NCBI GenBank assembly: GCA_945897545.1
Contig: CAMDGJ010000009.1
Span: 1-25,548 of the forward strand
Direction: 5' to 3'
DNA length: 25,548 nt
DNA from: Flavobacterium psychrophilum
GTDB taxonomy: Bacteria > Bacteroidota > Bacteroidia > Flavobacteriales > Flavobacteriaceae
Shown: positions 1 to 8,724 of the stretch, piece after piece
Layout: every line of letters begins with the position of its first letter
Numbering within the stretch: position 1 is the stretch's first letter
Position numbers and translations under genes: made by a program
Notes under the pieces: model-generated
The model's input: only the letters and a program-made list of their open reading frames with translations
What the model was told of the DNA's origin: nothing
Database searches by the model: none

Positions 1-1013
1 TTGGTAACCCAAATTTCCAATCTTGAAATTTGAACCCTACTATCAATAAACGGATAATTTTTTAAGGCAGAATCGTAGTTGTTTCTAAAGTATTGTGAAA
101 GGAAAAAGTGTCTGTCACTATCATAATCAAGGGCAAACATATCAAAATCCTGGATAGTCCCACCACCTTCGGCAACAACACTTTTAGTTTGTGATTTTTG
201 TTCCGAAAAGACACCAGTAATACTGGTTTTGCCAAATTGCAGTTTCGTTTTTACTCCAAATAGGTTTTGAGCTCCTCTAATTAAGGAACTGTTCAAAGGC
301 ATATTTACATTTCCAACTTCAATTTTTTGAATAATATCATCTTCTGATGGCGTAAATTCTAACTTGATTAAGTTTTGAAATGCAAATGTAGACTGAGTAT
401 CATAATTGATATTTACGTTCAGTCGTGTTCCCACTTTACCCATTAAACTCATACTTATTCTTTGATTAAAATCAAACGTAGTACTGGATCTGTTTCTTGG
501 TGAAAATGATGGATTGTCTTGTTTTGTATAGCGAACCCCAAAATCCATTTCGATTGAACCGCTAGGTTTCACATCTATAGTATTGCTCCCAAATATTGAT
601 TCAAAAAGGCCTGATTTTATATAATATCTGGGTAATAAATCTTTTTTAGCTTCTTCACTAATGTCTTTTTTTCCGTCAATAGCATCTAATTTTTTCTTGA
701 AATAAGTGCGCATAGATTCTTTCCTAAGCAAGTCTTCATATTCTTTTGGCGTTAAAATAGTAGGATAATTTGCAGGAAAGTCGCCAATAGTTTTTGAATA
801 CACATACATTCCAGTAACTGGGTCGTATTTGTATGACTGAAGAATGCTTTGTGGATCTTTTATTTGAATTTTTCCGGTTGAATATCCAGTTTTTGTCGTG
901 TCTTGAACTACCGGTATTACCTGAGCCTGCGATACAAAACCGCATAATAAAACCAATAAATAAAAGTAGATTTTATACTCGAATTGAGTCTTTTTTAAAT
1001 ACTGTATTTCCAA
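1..1013 (-). CDS. sprA: SprA (Sov) N-terminal part, type IX secretion outer-membrane translocon
   Basis: SprA is the very large outer-membrane barrel through which the type IX secretion system exports gliding adhesins and enzymes in Bacteroidota. Only about the first 337 residues are here; the gene runs off the left edge, and family members are above 2,000 residues. The frame has no ATG ahead of the signal peptide. I start it at TTG 1013-1011, two codons after an in-frame TAA that is also the ruvA stop. A basic stretch and a hydrophobic core (YFYLLVLLCGF) then lead to VSQAQ, a plausible signal peptidase site near residue 31. Recognisable SprA-like text follows, including RYYIKSGLFESIFG, FNQRISMSLMGKVGTRL, NYDTQSTF and NSSLIRGAQNLFGVKTKLQFG. 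The family call is from memory of these segments. The start codon is less sure than the family. Confidence 0.9.
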   Translation of the reverse strand, partial: MEIQYLKKTQFEYKIYFYLLVLLCGFVSQAQVIPVVQDTTKTGYSTGKIQIKDPQSILQSYKYDPVTGMYVYSKTIGDFPANYPTILTPKEYEDLLRKESMRTYFKKKLDAIDGKKDISEEAKKDLLPRYYIKSGLFESIFGSNTIDVKPSGSIEMDFGVRYTKQDNPSFSPRNRSSTTFDFNQRISMSLMGKVGTRLNVNINYDTQSTFAFQNLIKLEFTPSEDDIIQKIEVGNVNMPLNSSLIRGAQNLFGVKTKLQFGKTSITGVFSEQKSQTKSVVAEGGGTIQDFDMFALDYDSDRHFFLSQYFRNNYDSALKNYPFIDSRVQISRLEIWVT

Positions 1014-1016
1014 CTT

Positions 1017-1598
1017 TTATAAGTTTTTTAAAGCTTGCTTGATGATGTATTCAACTGAACTCTCAGGAGCTTCTTTTATAATTTTTTCAACTATTCTTTC
1101 AGAGGTTTTTCGAACAAATCCTAATACCTCCAAAGCAGATAACGCTTCATCTCTATTTGTATTGTTTTGCGACATCGAAACTTCGTCTAAATCGTATAGT
1201 TTAAGTATTTTCTCCTTCAAATCAAGGATTACTCTCTGCGCTGTTTTACTTCCAATTCCTTTTATAGATTGAATAGTAACTACATCACTAGATGCAATTG
1301 CATTTGTAATTTGTTTTGGATCTAATGACGACAACATGGTTCTAGCAATACTGGCTCCAATTCCAGAAACAGACAAAAGCAATTTAAAAATTTCTCTTTC
1401 TGATTTTTCCACAAACCCGAATAAAGTATGTGAGTCCTCTTTAATTTGAAGATGAGTAAACAATTTAATAAAATCAGTGGCCGGAAGCAAAGAATACGTG
1501 TGCAACGAAATATTTACGTGATACCCAACGCCGCCGCAATCAATTACTACATGTGTTGGTGATTTTTCTACTAATTTTCCTTGTAAATGTGCTATCAT
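1017..1598 (-). CDS. ruvA: Holliday junction branch migration complex subunit RuvA
   Basis: RuvA binds the four-way junction as a tetramer and loads the RuvB motor during recombinational repair. The 193-residue product has the usual length and order. An N-terminal OB-fold domain starts MIAHLQGKLVEKSP and covers about residues 1-63. Two helix-hairpin-helix motifs follow, around residues 73-90 (LLSVSGIGASIA) and 108-125 (IQSIKGIGSKTAQRV). A flexible acidic linker leads to a small C-terminal domain (DEALSALEVLGF to the end) that contacts RuvB. The ATG at 1598 is about 15 bases below a TATATTTG promoter element. Its stop is four bases before, and in the same frame as, the likely sprA start, so the two are probably co-transcribed. 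ruvB lies 4.2 kb away with its own promoter element. Confidence 0.96.
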   Translation of the reverse strand: MIAHLQGKLVEKSPTHVVIDCGGVGYHVNISLHTYSLLPATDFIKLFTHLQIKEDSHTLFGFVEKSEREIFKLLLSVSGIGASIARTMLSSLDPKQITNAIASSDVVTIQSIKGIGSKTAQRVILDLKEKILKLYDLDEVSMSQNNTNRDEALSALEVLGFVRKTSERIVEKIIKEAPESSVEYIIKQALKNL

Positions 1599-1617
1599 CG
1601 ATGAATTTTATATCTTC

Positions 1618-1625
1618 CAAATATA
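1618..1625 (-). promoter_or_regulatory. -7 promoter element of ruvA (TAnnTTTG)
   Basis: The minus strand reads TATATTTG, an exact match to the Bacteroidota -7 consensus, and would place the transcript start about 15 bases before the ruvA ATG. The -33 box is imperfect: TTTA lies 18 bases upstream instead of TTTG. Confidence 0.55.
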
Positions 1626-1690
1626 ACAAAACTTAATCTCTAGTAAAGTTTTAATGGCAAAAATAAATAATGTTGTTTGAAAGGTTAAAA

Positions 1691-3982
1691 TTATTTAGCT
1701 CCATTTGCTTTTTGGTTTTCTTTACCCTGTGCATCAATAACTGCAATTGCAGCCATATTTACCATTTCTTCGACGCTTGCTCCTAGTTGAAAGATGTGAA
1801 CTGGTTTTCCCATTCCTAGCATAATAGGTCCTATTGAATCTACTTTATTTAATTCTTTCAGAAGTTTGTAGGTAATATTAGCGGACTCAAGATTAGGAAA
1901 AATCAAGGTGTTTACCTTTTTTCCTGCTAACTTAGAAAAAGGGAACTTGTTTTTAAGCATTTCCGGATTTAAAGCAAAATCAGCTTGAATTTCTCCATCG
2001 ATCACCATATCTGGATAATTTTCATGCAAATACGCAACGGCTTCTCTAACTTTTGCTGCGCCTTCATTAGCTGAAGACCCAAAATTAGAAAAAGAAATCA
2101 TTGCAATAACAGGCACAATTCCAAATACTTTAGCTGCTTTTGCCGTCATAATGGCAATTTTAGCTAAATCATGTGCCGAGGGGTTTATATTTATAGCCGT
2201 ATCCGACAAGAACATTGGACCTCGACTAGTCAACATCATATTAGTTGTTGCTACAAGCGAAACTCCTGGGGCTTTTTCTATAAGTTGTAACATCGGCTTA
2301 ACTACAGATGGATAACTTCGTGAATATCCGGTTACCAAGGCATCTGCTTCTCCTTCATTTACCATCATAGCAGCAAAATAATTTCTTTCGCGCATTAAAC
2401 TTTTAGCATCGTATAAAGATATTCCTGCTCTATGTCTAGACTCCCAGTATACTTTTGCAAATTTATCTCTTCTTGATTCTTCCTCAATAACTTTAGGATC
2501 AATAATTTCAACATCGGCATCAAAACCTAGTTCTTTTTTTAATTCCAAGATAATTTCCCTATTTCCTAATAAAATTGGAAAACCAATACCCTCTTCGAAT
2601 ACTATTTGGGCTGCTTTGAGCACGTCAATTTGTTCTGCTTCGGCAAAAACAATTTTTTTAGGATCCAATTTGGCTCTGTTGGTAATTAACCGGACCATTT
2701 TGTTGTCGGTTCCCAAACGATCCAAAAGTTCTTCTTCATATTTATTCCAATCGAGAATTGGATTTAGCGCCACACCTGAATCCATTGCTGCTTTTGCAAC
2801 AGCTGGAGCAATAACAGTGATCAATCGGGGGTCGAATGGAGATGGAATTATATAATTTCGGCCGAAGGTTAACTTGGTAGCACCGTAAGCAATATTTACT
2901 TGTTCTGGAACACTTTCTTTTGCCAAAGAAGCCAAAGCTCGTGCGGCAGCCATTTTCATAGCTTCATTAATTTTTGTAGCGCGGACATCTAAGGCACCGC
3001 GGAAAATATACGGGAAACCAAGTACATTATTTACTTGGTTAGGATGGTCAGAACGACCCGTTGCCATAATAATATCTTTTCGAGTGGCAATAGCGAGATT
3101 ATAATTAATTTCCGGATCAGGATTTGCCATCGCAAAAACGATGGGGTTCTTGGCCATTCCCAAAAGCATTTTTGGTGTAATGATATCACCTGAGGACAAG
3201 CCCAAGAACATATCGGCACCGACTAAGGCTTCCTCCAGACTCATTGGTTTTTTATCCGTGGCATATGTTTTTTGCAAGTCAGATAAAGAGGGATTGTCTT
3301 TAGTTAAAACGCCCTTGCTGTTGAACATCAAAATGTTTTCTATTTTTAGACCCAATAAAACATACATATTAGCACAAGCGAGAGCCGCAGAACCAGCTCC
3401 TGACACTACCATCTTCAAATCTTCGGCTTTCTTGTCCGCTAATTCCAATGCGTTTATTAAAGCCGCCGATGATATTATTGCGGTTCCGTGTTGATCATCG
3501 TGCATCACCGGAATATTCAACTCTTCGACTAATCTGCGTTCTATTTCAAAGGATTCTGGAGCTTTAATATCTTCAAGATTAATGCCACCAAAAGTTGGCG
3601 CAATGTTTTTTACGGTTTGAATAAATTCTTCGATGTCTTTTGTTCCTACTTCAATATCAAACACATCAATACCTGCAAAAATTTTAAATAATACTCCCTT
3701 ACCTTCCATTACTGGTTTTGAAGCTTCTGGTCCAATATCACCAAGTCCTAAAACCGCAGTTCCGTTTGAGATAACGGCTACAAGATTTCCTTTTGCTGTG
3801 TATTTGTATACATTATTAACATCTTTGGCGATTTCTAAACAAGGTTCAGCAACTCCCGGAGAATAGGCTAAAGACAAATCTCTTTGGGTTGCATATTTCT
3901 TAGTTGGAACTACCTGAATTTTTCCTGGAGTTGGCTTTGCGTGATATAATAAGGCCTCTCTTCTTTTGCTATTTTTATCCAT
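1691..3982 (-). CDS. maeB: NADP-dependent malic enzyme with C-terminal phosphotransacetylase-like domain
   Basis: This cytosolic enzyme decarboxylates malate to pyruvate with reduction of NADP, supplying pyruvate and NADPH. At 763 residues it matches the long MaeB form. Residues 1 to about 425 are the catalytic malic enzyme. They include [10 protein letters not shown] with the probable catalytic Tyr40, MEGKGVLFK with Lys95, the metal-binding NLEDIKAPE around 135-143, HDDQHGTA at 161-168, and the Rossmann motif VSGAGSAA at 193-200. Residues from about 430 resemble phosphate acetyltransferase (for example [18 protein letters not shown]). In characterised MaeB proteins this part is regulatory rather than an active transacetylase. 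The start ATG at 3982 follows a TATCTTTG promoter element by about 25 bases. The gene stands alone between ruvA and the CBS-domain gene. NADP rather than NAD preference is inferred from the family. Confidence 0.95.
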   Translation of the reverse strand: MDKNSKRREALLYHAKPTPGKIQVVPTKKYATQRDLSLAYSPGVAEPCLEIAKDVNNVYKYTAKGNLVAVISNGTAVLGLGDIGPEASKPVMEGKGVLFKIFAGIDVFDIEVGTKDIEEFIQTVKNIAPTFGGINLEDIKAPESFEIERRLVEELNIPVMHDDQHGTAIISSAALINALELADKKAEDLKMVVSGAGSAALACANMYVLLGLKIENILMFNSKGVLTKDNPSLSDLQKTYATDKKPMSLEEALVGADMFLGLSSGDIITPKMLLGMAKNPIVFAMANPDPEINYNLAIATRKDIIMATGRSDHPNQVNNVLGFPYIFRGALDVRATKINEAMKMAAARALASLAKESVPEQVNIAYGATKLTFGRNYIIPSPFDPRLITVIAPAVAKAAMDSGVALNPILDWNKYEEELLDRLGTDNKMVRLITNRAKLDPKKIVFAEAEQIDVLKAAQIVFEEGIGFPILLGNREIILELKKELGFDADVEIIDPKVIEEESRRDKFAKVYWESRHRAGISLYDAKSLMRERNYFAAMMVNEGEADALVTGYSRSYPSVVKPMLQLIEKAPGVSLVATTNMMLTSRGPMFLSDTAININPSAHDLAKIAIMTAKAAKVFGIVPVIAMISFSNFGSSANEGAAKVREAVAYLHENYPDMVIDGEIQADFALNPEMLKNKFPFSKLAGKKVNTLIFPNLESANITYKLLKELNKVDSIGPIMLGMGKPVHIFQLGASVEEMVNMAAIAVIDAQGKENQKANGAK

Positions 3983-4006
3983 TATTTAATATAGTATTTT
4001 GGTCTA

Positions 4007-4014
4007 CAAAGATA
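4007..4014 (-). promoter_or_regulatory. -7 promoter element of maeB (TAnnTTTG)
   Basis: The minus strand reads TATCTTTG, matching the Bacteroidota -7 consensus, and would give a leader of about 20 bases. No good -33 TTTG is visible at the expected 17-23 base spacing. Confidence 0.45.
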
Positions 4015-4086
4015 TAACACTTGGTTTAAAAACGCATTTATTTCACTTTTCATTTACAAAATTTTGTCAAAAAAGAATTGTCAAAA

Positions 4087-4112
4087 AAAAAGCTGCAGTA
4101 ATGCAGCTTTTT
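4087..4112 (-). terminator. Rho-independent terminator of the CBS-domain gene
   Basis: A perfect 11-bp stem (AAAAAGCTGCA pairing with TGCAGCTTTTT) closes a four-base loop. On the minus strand it runs into nine T residues. It begins 20 bases after the stop codon of the gene at 4132-4557 and separates that gene from the maeB promoter. Confidence 0.85.
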
Positions 4113-4131
4113 AGATAAAATGATAAAAAAT

Positions 4132-4557
4132 TTATTGTGAAATATAAGAATTCAGCTGTTTTATTGTTTCTTTTTGCAAATCTATTATCGATTTCACAAC
4201 ATCTCCAATAGAAACAATCCCAATAATACTATCGTTTTCTAAAACTGGTAAATGCCGGATCTTTTTAGTGTACATTAATTCCATACAATAATCCAAGTTG
4301 TCATTTGGTTTTACTGTTATAACATTTTGGACCATAATTTCGTGAACCAATGTTTTTTTCGAGGATTTAGCTTTTAAAGCGATTTTTCGAGCATAATCTC
4401 TTTCAGATAAAATTCCTTTCAAAATACCGTCTTCTACTACTAAAATAGCTCCAATATTTTTTTCGCTCATACTAACCAAAGCTTCATATACTGTAATGGT
4501 AGGCAGTACTGAATACACTTCTTTTCCTTTTTCTGCTAATATTTGATTTACTGTCAT
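4132..4557 (-). CDS. Two-CBS-domain protein
   Basis: The 141-residue protein is essentially two tandem CBS domains (a Bateman module), about residues 8-65 and 75-128. Typical motifs include ILSERDYARKI at the end of the first domain, VHEIMVQNVITVKPNDNL opening the second, and RHLPVLENDSIIGIVSIGDVV closing it. Such stand-alone modules bind adenine nucleotides or S-adenosyl ligands and sense energy or redox state. The partner protein cannot be told from sequence. There is no signal peptide or membrane segment, so it is cytosolic. It is a single-gene unit: a strong terminator follows it, and queG ends 156 bases upstream. The ATG at 4557 is the natural start because the family usually begins with a short MTVNQIL-like segment. 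The ligand and biological role are unknown. Confidence 0.9.
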   Translation of the reverse strand: MTVNQILAEKGKEVYSVLPTITVYEALVSMSEKNIGAILVVEDGILKGILSERDYARKIALKAKSSKKTLVHEIMVQNVITVKPNDNLDYCMELMYTKKIRHLPVLENDSIIGIVSIGDVVKSIIDLQKETIKQLNSYISQ

Positions 4558-4713
4558 AATAGTTGATTTTTAGTTGATTATAAATTTAAAAAAATTATTC
4601 CATAAAGCTTACTTTTTTTTTATTTAATAATAAGAAATATTTATAATAACTTTATGGCTAATTTATTTAAACAAAAGACTCTAGAATCAAAGGATTGCTT
4701 TTACTAAGCGACC

Positions 4714-5649
4714 TTATTTTAAAAATTCAATGTTTCGTTTCAAGCCTGCAAATTTCGCTCTTTTTAAAGGCGAATTTTTAAACACTGCCTTAAAAGTTTC
4801 CTCTGTGATTTCTTCCCAGTCTTTCTTTGTATAAGATAAAATTTCATGGGCCGCATTAAAAAGCGGTTCGGAATGCTGTTTTGAAAATTTATTCCAAGGA
4901 CAAACATCTTGGCAAACGTCACATCCAAAAGCCCAGTCCTCAAACTTGCCCTTCATTTCTTGTGGGATATTTTCTTTGAGTTCAATAGTGAAATAAGAAA
5001 TACATTTGCTGCCGTCCACTACATAAGGAGCAACAATGGCTTGCGTCGGGCAGGCATCAATGCAAGCCGTGCAAGTACCGCAATGGTCGGTCGTGGCGTG
5101 GTCGTATTCTAAATCTAAGTCGATGATTAACTCCGCGATGAAGTAAAAAGACCCTACTTTCTGAGTCAATAAATTACTGTTTTTGCCTATCCACCCCAAA
5201 CCGCTTTTGGCTGCCCAAGCTTTATCAAGCACTGGCGCTGAATCTACAAAAGCTCTACCTGAAACTTCCCCAATAGTTGATTGAATGGAAAAAAGCAATT
5301 CCTTAAGCTTTTCTTTGATGACAAAATGGTAATCTTGTCCGTAAGCGTATTTTGAAATTTTATAGGATTCAGCCCCGAGGTTTGGGGATTGAAACTCTGA
5401 AGGATAATAATTCAACAAAAGTGAAACAACACTTTTAGCATCATCGACTAATAATATTGGGTTTAATCTTTTGTCAAAATTGTTTTCCATATAGGACATT
5501 TGACCGTTCATTTGATTTTTTAGCCAATGCTCCAATCGTGGTGCGTCTTGTTCTAAAAATCCTGCCTTTGATATTCCACAAGACAAAAAACCGAGGCGTT
5601 TTGCTTCAGATTTTATGAAATTTGAATGTTTTTCTTTATCATTAATCAA
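4714..5649 (-). CDS. queG: Epoxyqueuosine reductase QueG
   Basis: QueG catalyses the last step of queuosine synthesis, reducing epoxyqueuosine in the tRNA wobble position to queuosine with cobalamin and two [4Fe-4S] clusters. The 311-residue protein shows an N-terminal corrinoid-binding domain containing [23 protein letters not shown], where Asp136 is the likely general acid. A ferredoxin-like domain follows, with cysteines 190, 193, 196 and 200 ([12 protein letters not shown]) and 243, 246 and 250 ([11 protein letters not shown]), plus Cys216. The start is TTG at 5649-5647: no ATG in this frame precedes the conserved [16 protein letters not shown], an in-frame stop lies a few codons upstream, and the nearby ATG is out of frame. 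It follows ruvB on the same strand after a 134-base gap holding a hairpin repeat. Co-transcription with ruvB is possible but not shown. Confidence 0.95.
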   Translation of the reverse strand: MINDKEKHSNFIKSEAKRLGFLSCGISKAGFLEQDAPRLEHWLKNQMNGQMSYMENNFDKRLNPILLVDDAKSVVSLLLNYYPSEFQSPNLGAESYKISKYAYGQDYHFVIKEKLKELLFSIQSTIGEVSGRAFVDSAPVLDKAWAAKSGLGWIGKNSNLLTQKVGSFYFIAELIIDLDLEYDHATTDHCGTCTACIDACPTQAIVAPYVVDGSKCISYFTIELKENIPQEMKGKFEDWAFGCDVCQDVCPWNKFSKQHSEPLFNAAHEILSYTKKDWEEITEETFKAVFKNSPLKRAKFAGLKRNIEFLK

Positions 5650-5696
5650 AATGAAATATTCCGTTTTGGGTTAATTTTAAGTAATAAAATCTAATT

Positions 5697-5778
5697 AATT
5701 TGTCATTTCGACCAACGGGAGAAATCACATTTGTTGCTCTAATTGGATGAGATCCCTCCTTTGTCGGAATGACAAATT
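5697..5778. repeat. Intergenic inverted-repeat element (hairpin or MITE-like)
   Basis: The outer arms 5697-5712 (AATTTGTCATTTCGAC) and 5763-5778 are inverted copies matching at 15 of 16 bases. The inner parts continue to pair imperfectly: GGGAGAAATCAC on the left faces GAGATCCCTCC on the right. The whole 82-base unit could fold into one long hairpin. It sits five bases after the ruvB stop codon. The arm wording resembles dispersed intergenic repeats I recall from flavobacterial genomes, but copy number cannot be checked here. It may also act as the 3' end structure of the ruvB transcript. Confidence 0.7.
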
Positions 5779-5783
5779 TGTAC

Positions 5784-6806
5784 CTAAAAAAGACCTCCTT
5801 GAGTATTCAATTTAATTTTCCCAAGATGCTTATACGCTTTTTCAGTAACTTCTCTTCCTCGTGGCGTTCGCATAATGAAACCTTCCTGAATTAAAAAAGG
5901 CTCATATACTTCTTCTATAGTTTCGCTACTTTCCGATACGGCTGTCGCCAAAGTAGACAAGCCAACAGGTCCACCTTTGAATTTATCTATGATGGTGTTC
6001 AGAATTTTATTGTCCATTTCGTCCAAACCGTGAGCATCTACATTCAAAGCTTTTAATGCGTAACGCGCAATCTCGATGTCAATGGTTCCATTTCCTTTGA
6101 TTTGTGCAAAGTCACGAACGCGACGCAACAAAGCATTGGCAATTCGCGGCGTTCCTCTACTTCGACCCGCAATTTCGATAGCAGCTTCCAAAGAAATAGG
6201 CATTTTCAGAATTGAAGAACTTCTTTCGACAATAGTTGTTAAAAGTTCTGTAGTATAATATTGTAATCTTGAGGAAATCCCGAAACGGGCTCGCATTGGG
6301 GCGGTCAACAAACCGGAACGTGTGGTAGCACCAATTAAGGTGAATGGATTTAGATTTATTTGCACCGTTCTGGCATTGGGACCCGATTCAATCATGATAT
6401 CAATCTTAAAATCCTCCATAGCTGAATATAAATACTCTTCTACAATGGGACTCAATCTATGAATTTCATCGATAAACAAAACATCTCTTTCTTCGAGATT
6501 GGTCAACAAACCGGCTAAATCTCCAGGCTTGTCAAGAACTGGACCTGAAGTTATTTTTATTCCCACTTGCAATTCATTAGCAAGAATATTTGCCAGTGTA
6601 GTTTTTCCCAATCCAGGAGGCCCGTGAAAAAGGGTGTGATCAAGCGCTTCATTTCTTTGATTAGCCGCTTGAACAAAAACTTTCAAGTTTTCTAATATTT
6701 GTTCTTGACCTGCAAAATCATCAAAAGATAATGGTCTCAATCTTTTTTCGAGATCGAGTTCTTCTGGATTATAGCCATCGTTTGTTGGATCTAAATTTTC
6801 ATTCAT
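5784..6806 (-). CDS. ruvB: Holliday junction branch migration DNA helicase RuvB
   Basis: RuvB is the hexameric AAA+ motor that drives branch migration at junctions held by RuvA. The 340-residue product has family length and order. The Walker A motif GPPGLGKTT is at 62-70 and Walker B FIDEIHR at 111-117. Sensor 1 lies around [13 protein letters not shown] (158-170), followed by the arginine-finger segment MRARFG at 171-176. A winged-helix C-terminal domain ([32 protein letters not shown]) contacts DNA. The start ATG at 6806 gives the conserved MNENLDP beginning. It lies only four bases after a TATATTTG element, so the message may be leaderless or nearly so. The coxA operon ends upstream at a terminator, making ruvB an independent unit. 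Confidence 0.97.
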   Translation of the reverse strand: MNENLDPTNDGYNPEELDLEKRLRPLSFDDFAGQEQILENLKVFVQAANQRNEALDHTLFHGPPGLGKTTLANILANELQVGIKITSGPVLDKPGDLAGLLTNLEERDVLFIDEIHRLSPIVEEYLYSAMEDFKIDIMIESGPNARTVQINLNPFTLIGATTRSGLLTAPMRARFGISSRLQYYTTELLTTIVERSSSILKMPISLEAAIEIAGRSRGTPRIANALLRRVRDFAQIKGNGTIDIEIARYALKALNVDAHGLDEMDNKILNTIIDKFKGGPVGLSTLATAVSESSETIEEVYEPFLIQEGFIMRTPRGREVTEKAYKHLGKIKLNTQGGLF

Positions 6807-6810
6807 TTTA

Positions 6811-6818
6811 CAAATATA
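6811..6818 (-). promoter_or_regulatory. -7 promoter element of ruvB (TAnnTTTG)
   Basis: The minus strand reads TATATTTG, an exact consensus -7 box, four bases before the ruvB ATG. The nearest TTTG upstream is only 13 bases away, shorter than the usual -33 spacing. The transcript would start at or next to the ATG. Confidence 0.5.
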
Positions 6819-6837
6819 ACAAAGTTACGAACAAATA

Positions 6838-6878
6838 AAAATGCCTCTCAATCCGTAGTTTCGGTAGAAAGGCATTTT
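6838..6878 (-). terminator. Terminator of the act-cox operon
   Basis: Arms 6838-6849 and 6867-6878 pair over 12 positions with a single G-T (AAAATGCCTCTC against GAAAGGCATTTT). An inner CCG/CGG pairing lies inside the loop. On the minus strand the stem runs into GCATTTTTATTTG. It begins about 20 bases after the coxA stop and precedes the ruvB promoter element. Confidence 0.75.
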
Positions 6879-6899
6879 AAAAATATAAATTAAAAAGAA

Positions 6900-8696
6900 T
6901 TAGTGATGTAAAACTTCTTCTCCTTCTTTCATTGGAACATTTTGAGGAATAAAATCTTCTTCATGTCCTGGCTTGCTATAATCATAAGGCCAACGGTGAA
7001 CTTCGGGAATTTCACCAGGCCAGTTACCATGAATGTGCTCTACTGGTGCAGTCCATTCCAAGGTGGTTGAGTTCCAAGGGTTTTGAACTGTTCTTTTTCC
7101 GAAGAAAATACTACTAAAAAAATTGTACAAAAACACCAATTGAAATGCACCACCAATCAGAGCAAAAACTGTAATTAAAACGTTTACGTTTTGCAAATCA
7201 TCGAATAATGGGAAGTTAGTATTTGTATAATAACGTCTTGGCAATCCTGCTAACCCAATAAAATGCATTGGAAAGAATACACCATAGGCACAAATTGCAG
7301 TAACCCAAAAGTGAACATATCCTAGATTCTTATTCAACATTCTTCCAAACATTTTTGGGTACCAATGATATATACCTGCAAACATCCCATAAAGTGCTGA
7401 AATCCCCATCACCAAGTGAAAGTGAGCCACCACGAAATAAGTATCGTGTACATTAATGTCTAATGTGCTATCTCCAAGAATAATTCCTGTTAAACCACCT
7501 GTGATAAATGTAGAAACCAATCCGATGGAGAACAACATTGCAGGATTTAGCTGCAAGTTTCCTTTCCAAAGAGTCGTAATATAATTAAATGCTTTCACTG
7601 CAGAAGGGATTGCAATCAATAAAGTGGTAAAGGTAAATACTGAACCAAGGAACGGATTCATCCCTGAAATAAACATGTGGTGACCCCAAACAATAGTTGA
7701 TAAAAAAGCAATAGCCAAAATAGACATAATCATAGCTCGGTAACCAAAAATAGGTTTACGAGAATTAGTTGCAAGAACCTCAGAGGTTATACCCAACGCT
7801 GGCAGAAGTATAATATAAACTTCTGGATGCCCTAAAAACCAAAATAAATGCTCGAATAATACAGGAGAACCTCCTTGATGATGTAAAACCTCTCCAGCAA
7901 TATAAATATCTGAAAGAAAGAACGAAGTTCCAAAACTTCTATCAAAAATTAACAACAAAGCAGCTGATAATAATACAGGAAATGATATCACACCAATTAT
8001 AGCTGTAACAAAGAAAGCCCAGATCGTAAGTGGCATTCTCGTTAAAGACATCCCCTTAGTTCTTAAATTAATAACTGTAACTATATAATTTAACGACCCC
8101 ATCAAAGAAGCTGCAATAAATATAGCCATGGATACTAACCATATTGTCATTCCTGCACCAGAACCGGGAATTGCCTGTGGTAATGCACTTAATGGAGGAT
8201 AAATTGTCCAACCAGCGGAAGCAGGTCCTGATTCAACAAACAGAGAACTTACCATTAATACACTCGAAAGAAAGAATAACCAGTAAGATATCATATTTAA
8301 AAACCCGGAGGCCATATCTCTTGCACCCAGTTGAAGTGGAATTAGTAAATTACTGAAAGTACCACTCAATGCAGCAGTCAATACAAAGAATACCATGATT
8401 GTTCCGTGTATGGTGACTAAAGCTAAATAACGATCATTCAACAATACTCCATTTGGCGCATAGCTATCTCCTAAGAAAAAACTAAATACTTTGAACGATT
8501 GTTCGGGCCAGGCAAGTTGAAGCCTAAATAGCATAGAAATACCTACACCAATTACACCCATAATAATACCTGTTAATAAGTATTGTTTTGCGATCATTTT
8601 ATGATCTATACTAAAAATATATTTAGTAATAAAAGTGTCTTTATGGTGGTGTTCATGTTCGTGATCGTGTCCGTGATCGTGACCTTCTGCTGACAT
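6900..8696 (-). CDS. coxA: Cytochrome c oxidase subunit I (aa3 type)
   Basis: This is the catalytic membrane subunit that reduces oxygen to water and pumps protons. The 598-residue protein shows the heme-copper ligands: His97 (HGTIM) and His427 for heme a, His425 for heme a3 (VVAHFHLVMG), and His290, His339 and His340 for CuB. Glu292 and the cross-linked Tyr294 lie in GHPEVYI, as in A1-type oxidases. At least twelve membrane segments are evident. The first 19 residues form a His/Asp/Glu-rich tail (HDHGHDHEHEHHH) of unknown role; metal binding is only a guess. It is the last gene of the act-cox operon, 28 bases after coxB, and a terminator follows. No subunit III or IV gene is in the window, so those must be encoded elsewhere. 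Confidence 0.96.
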   Translation of the reverse strand: MSAEGHDHGHDHEHEHHHKDTFITKYIFSIDHKMIAKQYLLTGIIMGVIGVGISMLFRLQLAWPEQSFKVFSFFLGDSYAPNGVLLNDRYLALVTIHGTIMVFFVLTAALSGTFSNLLIPLQLGARDMASGFLNMISYWLFFLSSVLMVSSLFVESGPASAGWTIYPPLSALPQAIPGSGAGMTIWLVSMAIFIAASLMGSLNYIVTVINLRTKGMSLTRMPLTIWAFFVTAIIGVISFPVLLSAALLLIFDRSFGTSFFLSDIYIAGEVLHHQGGSPVLFEHLFWFLGHPEVYIILLPALGITSEVLATNSRKPIFGYRAMIMSILAIAFLSTIVWGHHMFISGMNPFLGSVFTFTTLLIAIPSAVKAFNYITTLWKGNLQLNPAMLFSIGLVSTFITGGLTGIILGDSTLDINVHDTYFVVAHFHLVMGISALYGMFAGIYHWYPKMFGRMLNKNLGYVHFWVTAICAYGVFFPMHFIGLAGLPRRYYTNTNFPLFDDLQNVNVLITVFALIGGAFQLVFLYNFFSSIFFGKRTVQNPWNSTTLEWTAPVEHIHGNWPGEIPEVHRWPYDYSKPGHEEDFIPQNVPMKEGEEVLHH

Positions 8697-8724
8697 ATAT
8701 ATATACTTTAAATTTATTAAATAT

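Noticed and set aside
3141..3494. 117-codon plus-strand open frame inside maeB
   Set aside because: The opposite strand encodes the conserved malic enzyme catalytic and NADP-binding region; no start signal supports the plus frame.
4621..4680. Promoter for the CBS-domain gene (TTTG at 4672-4675)
   Set aside because: No TAnnTTTG box occurs at the right distance, only AT-rich sequence.
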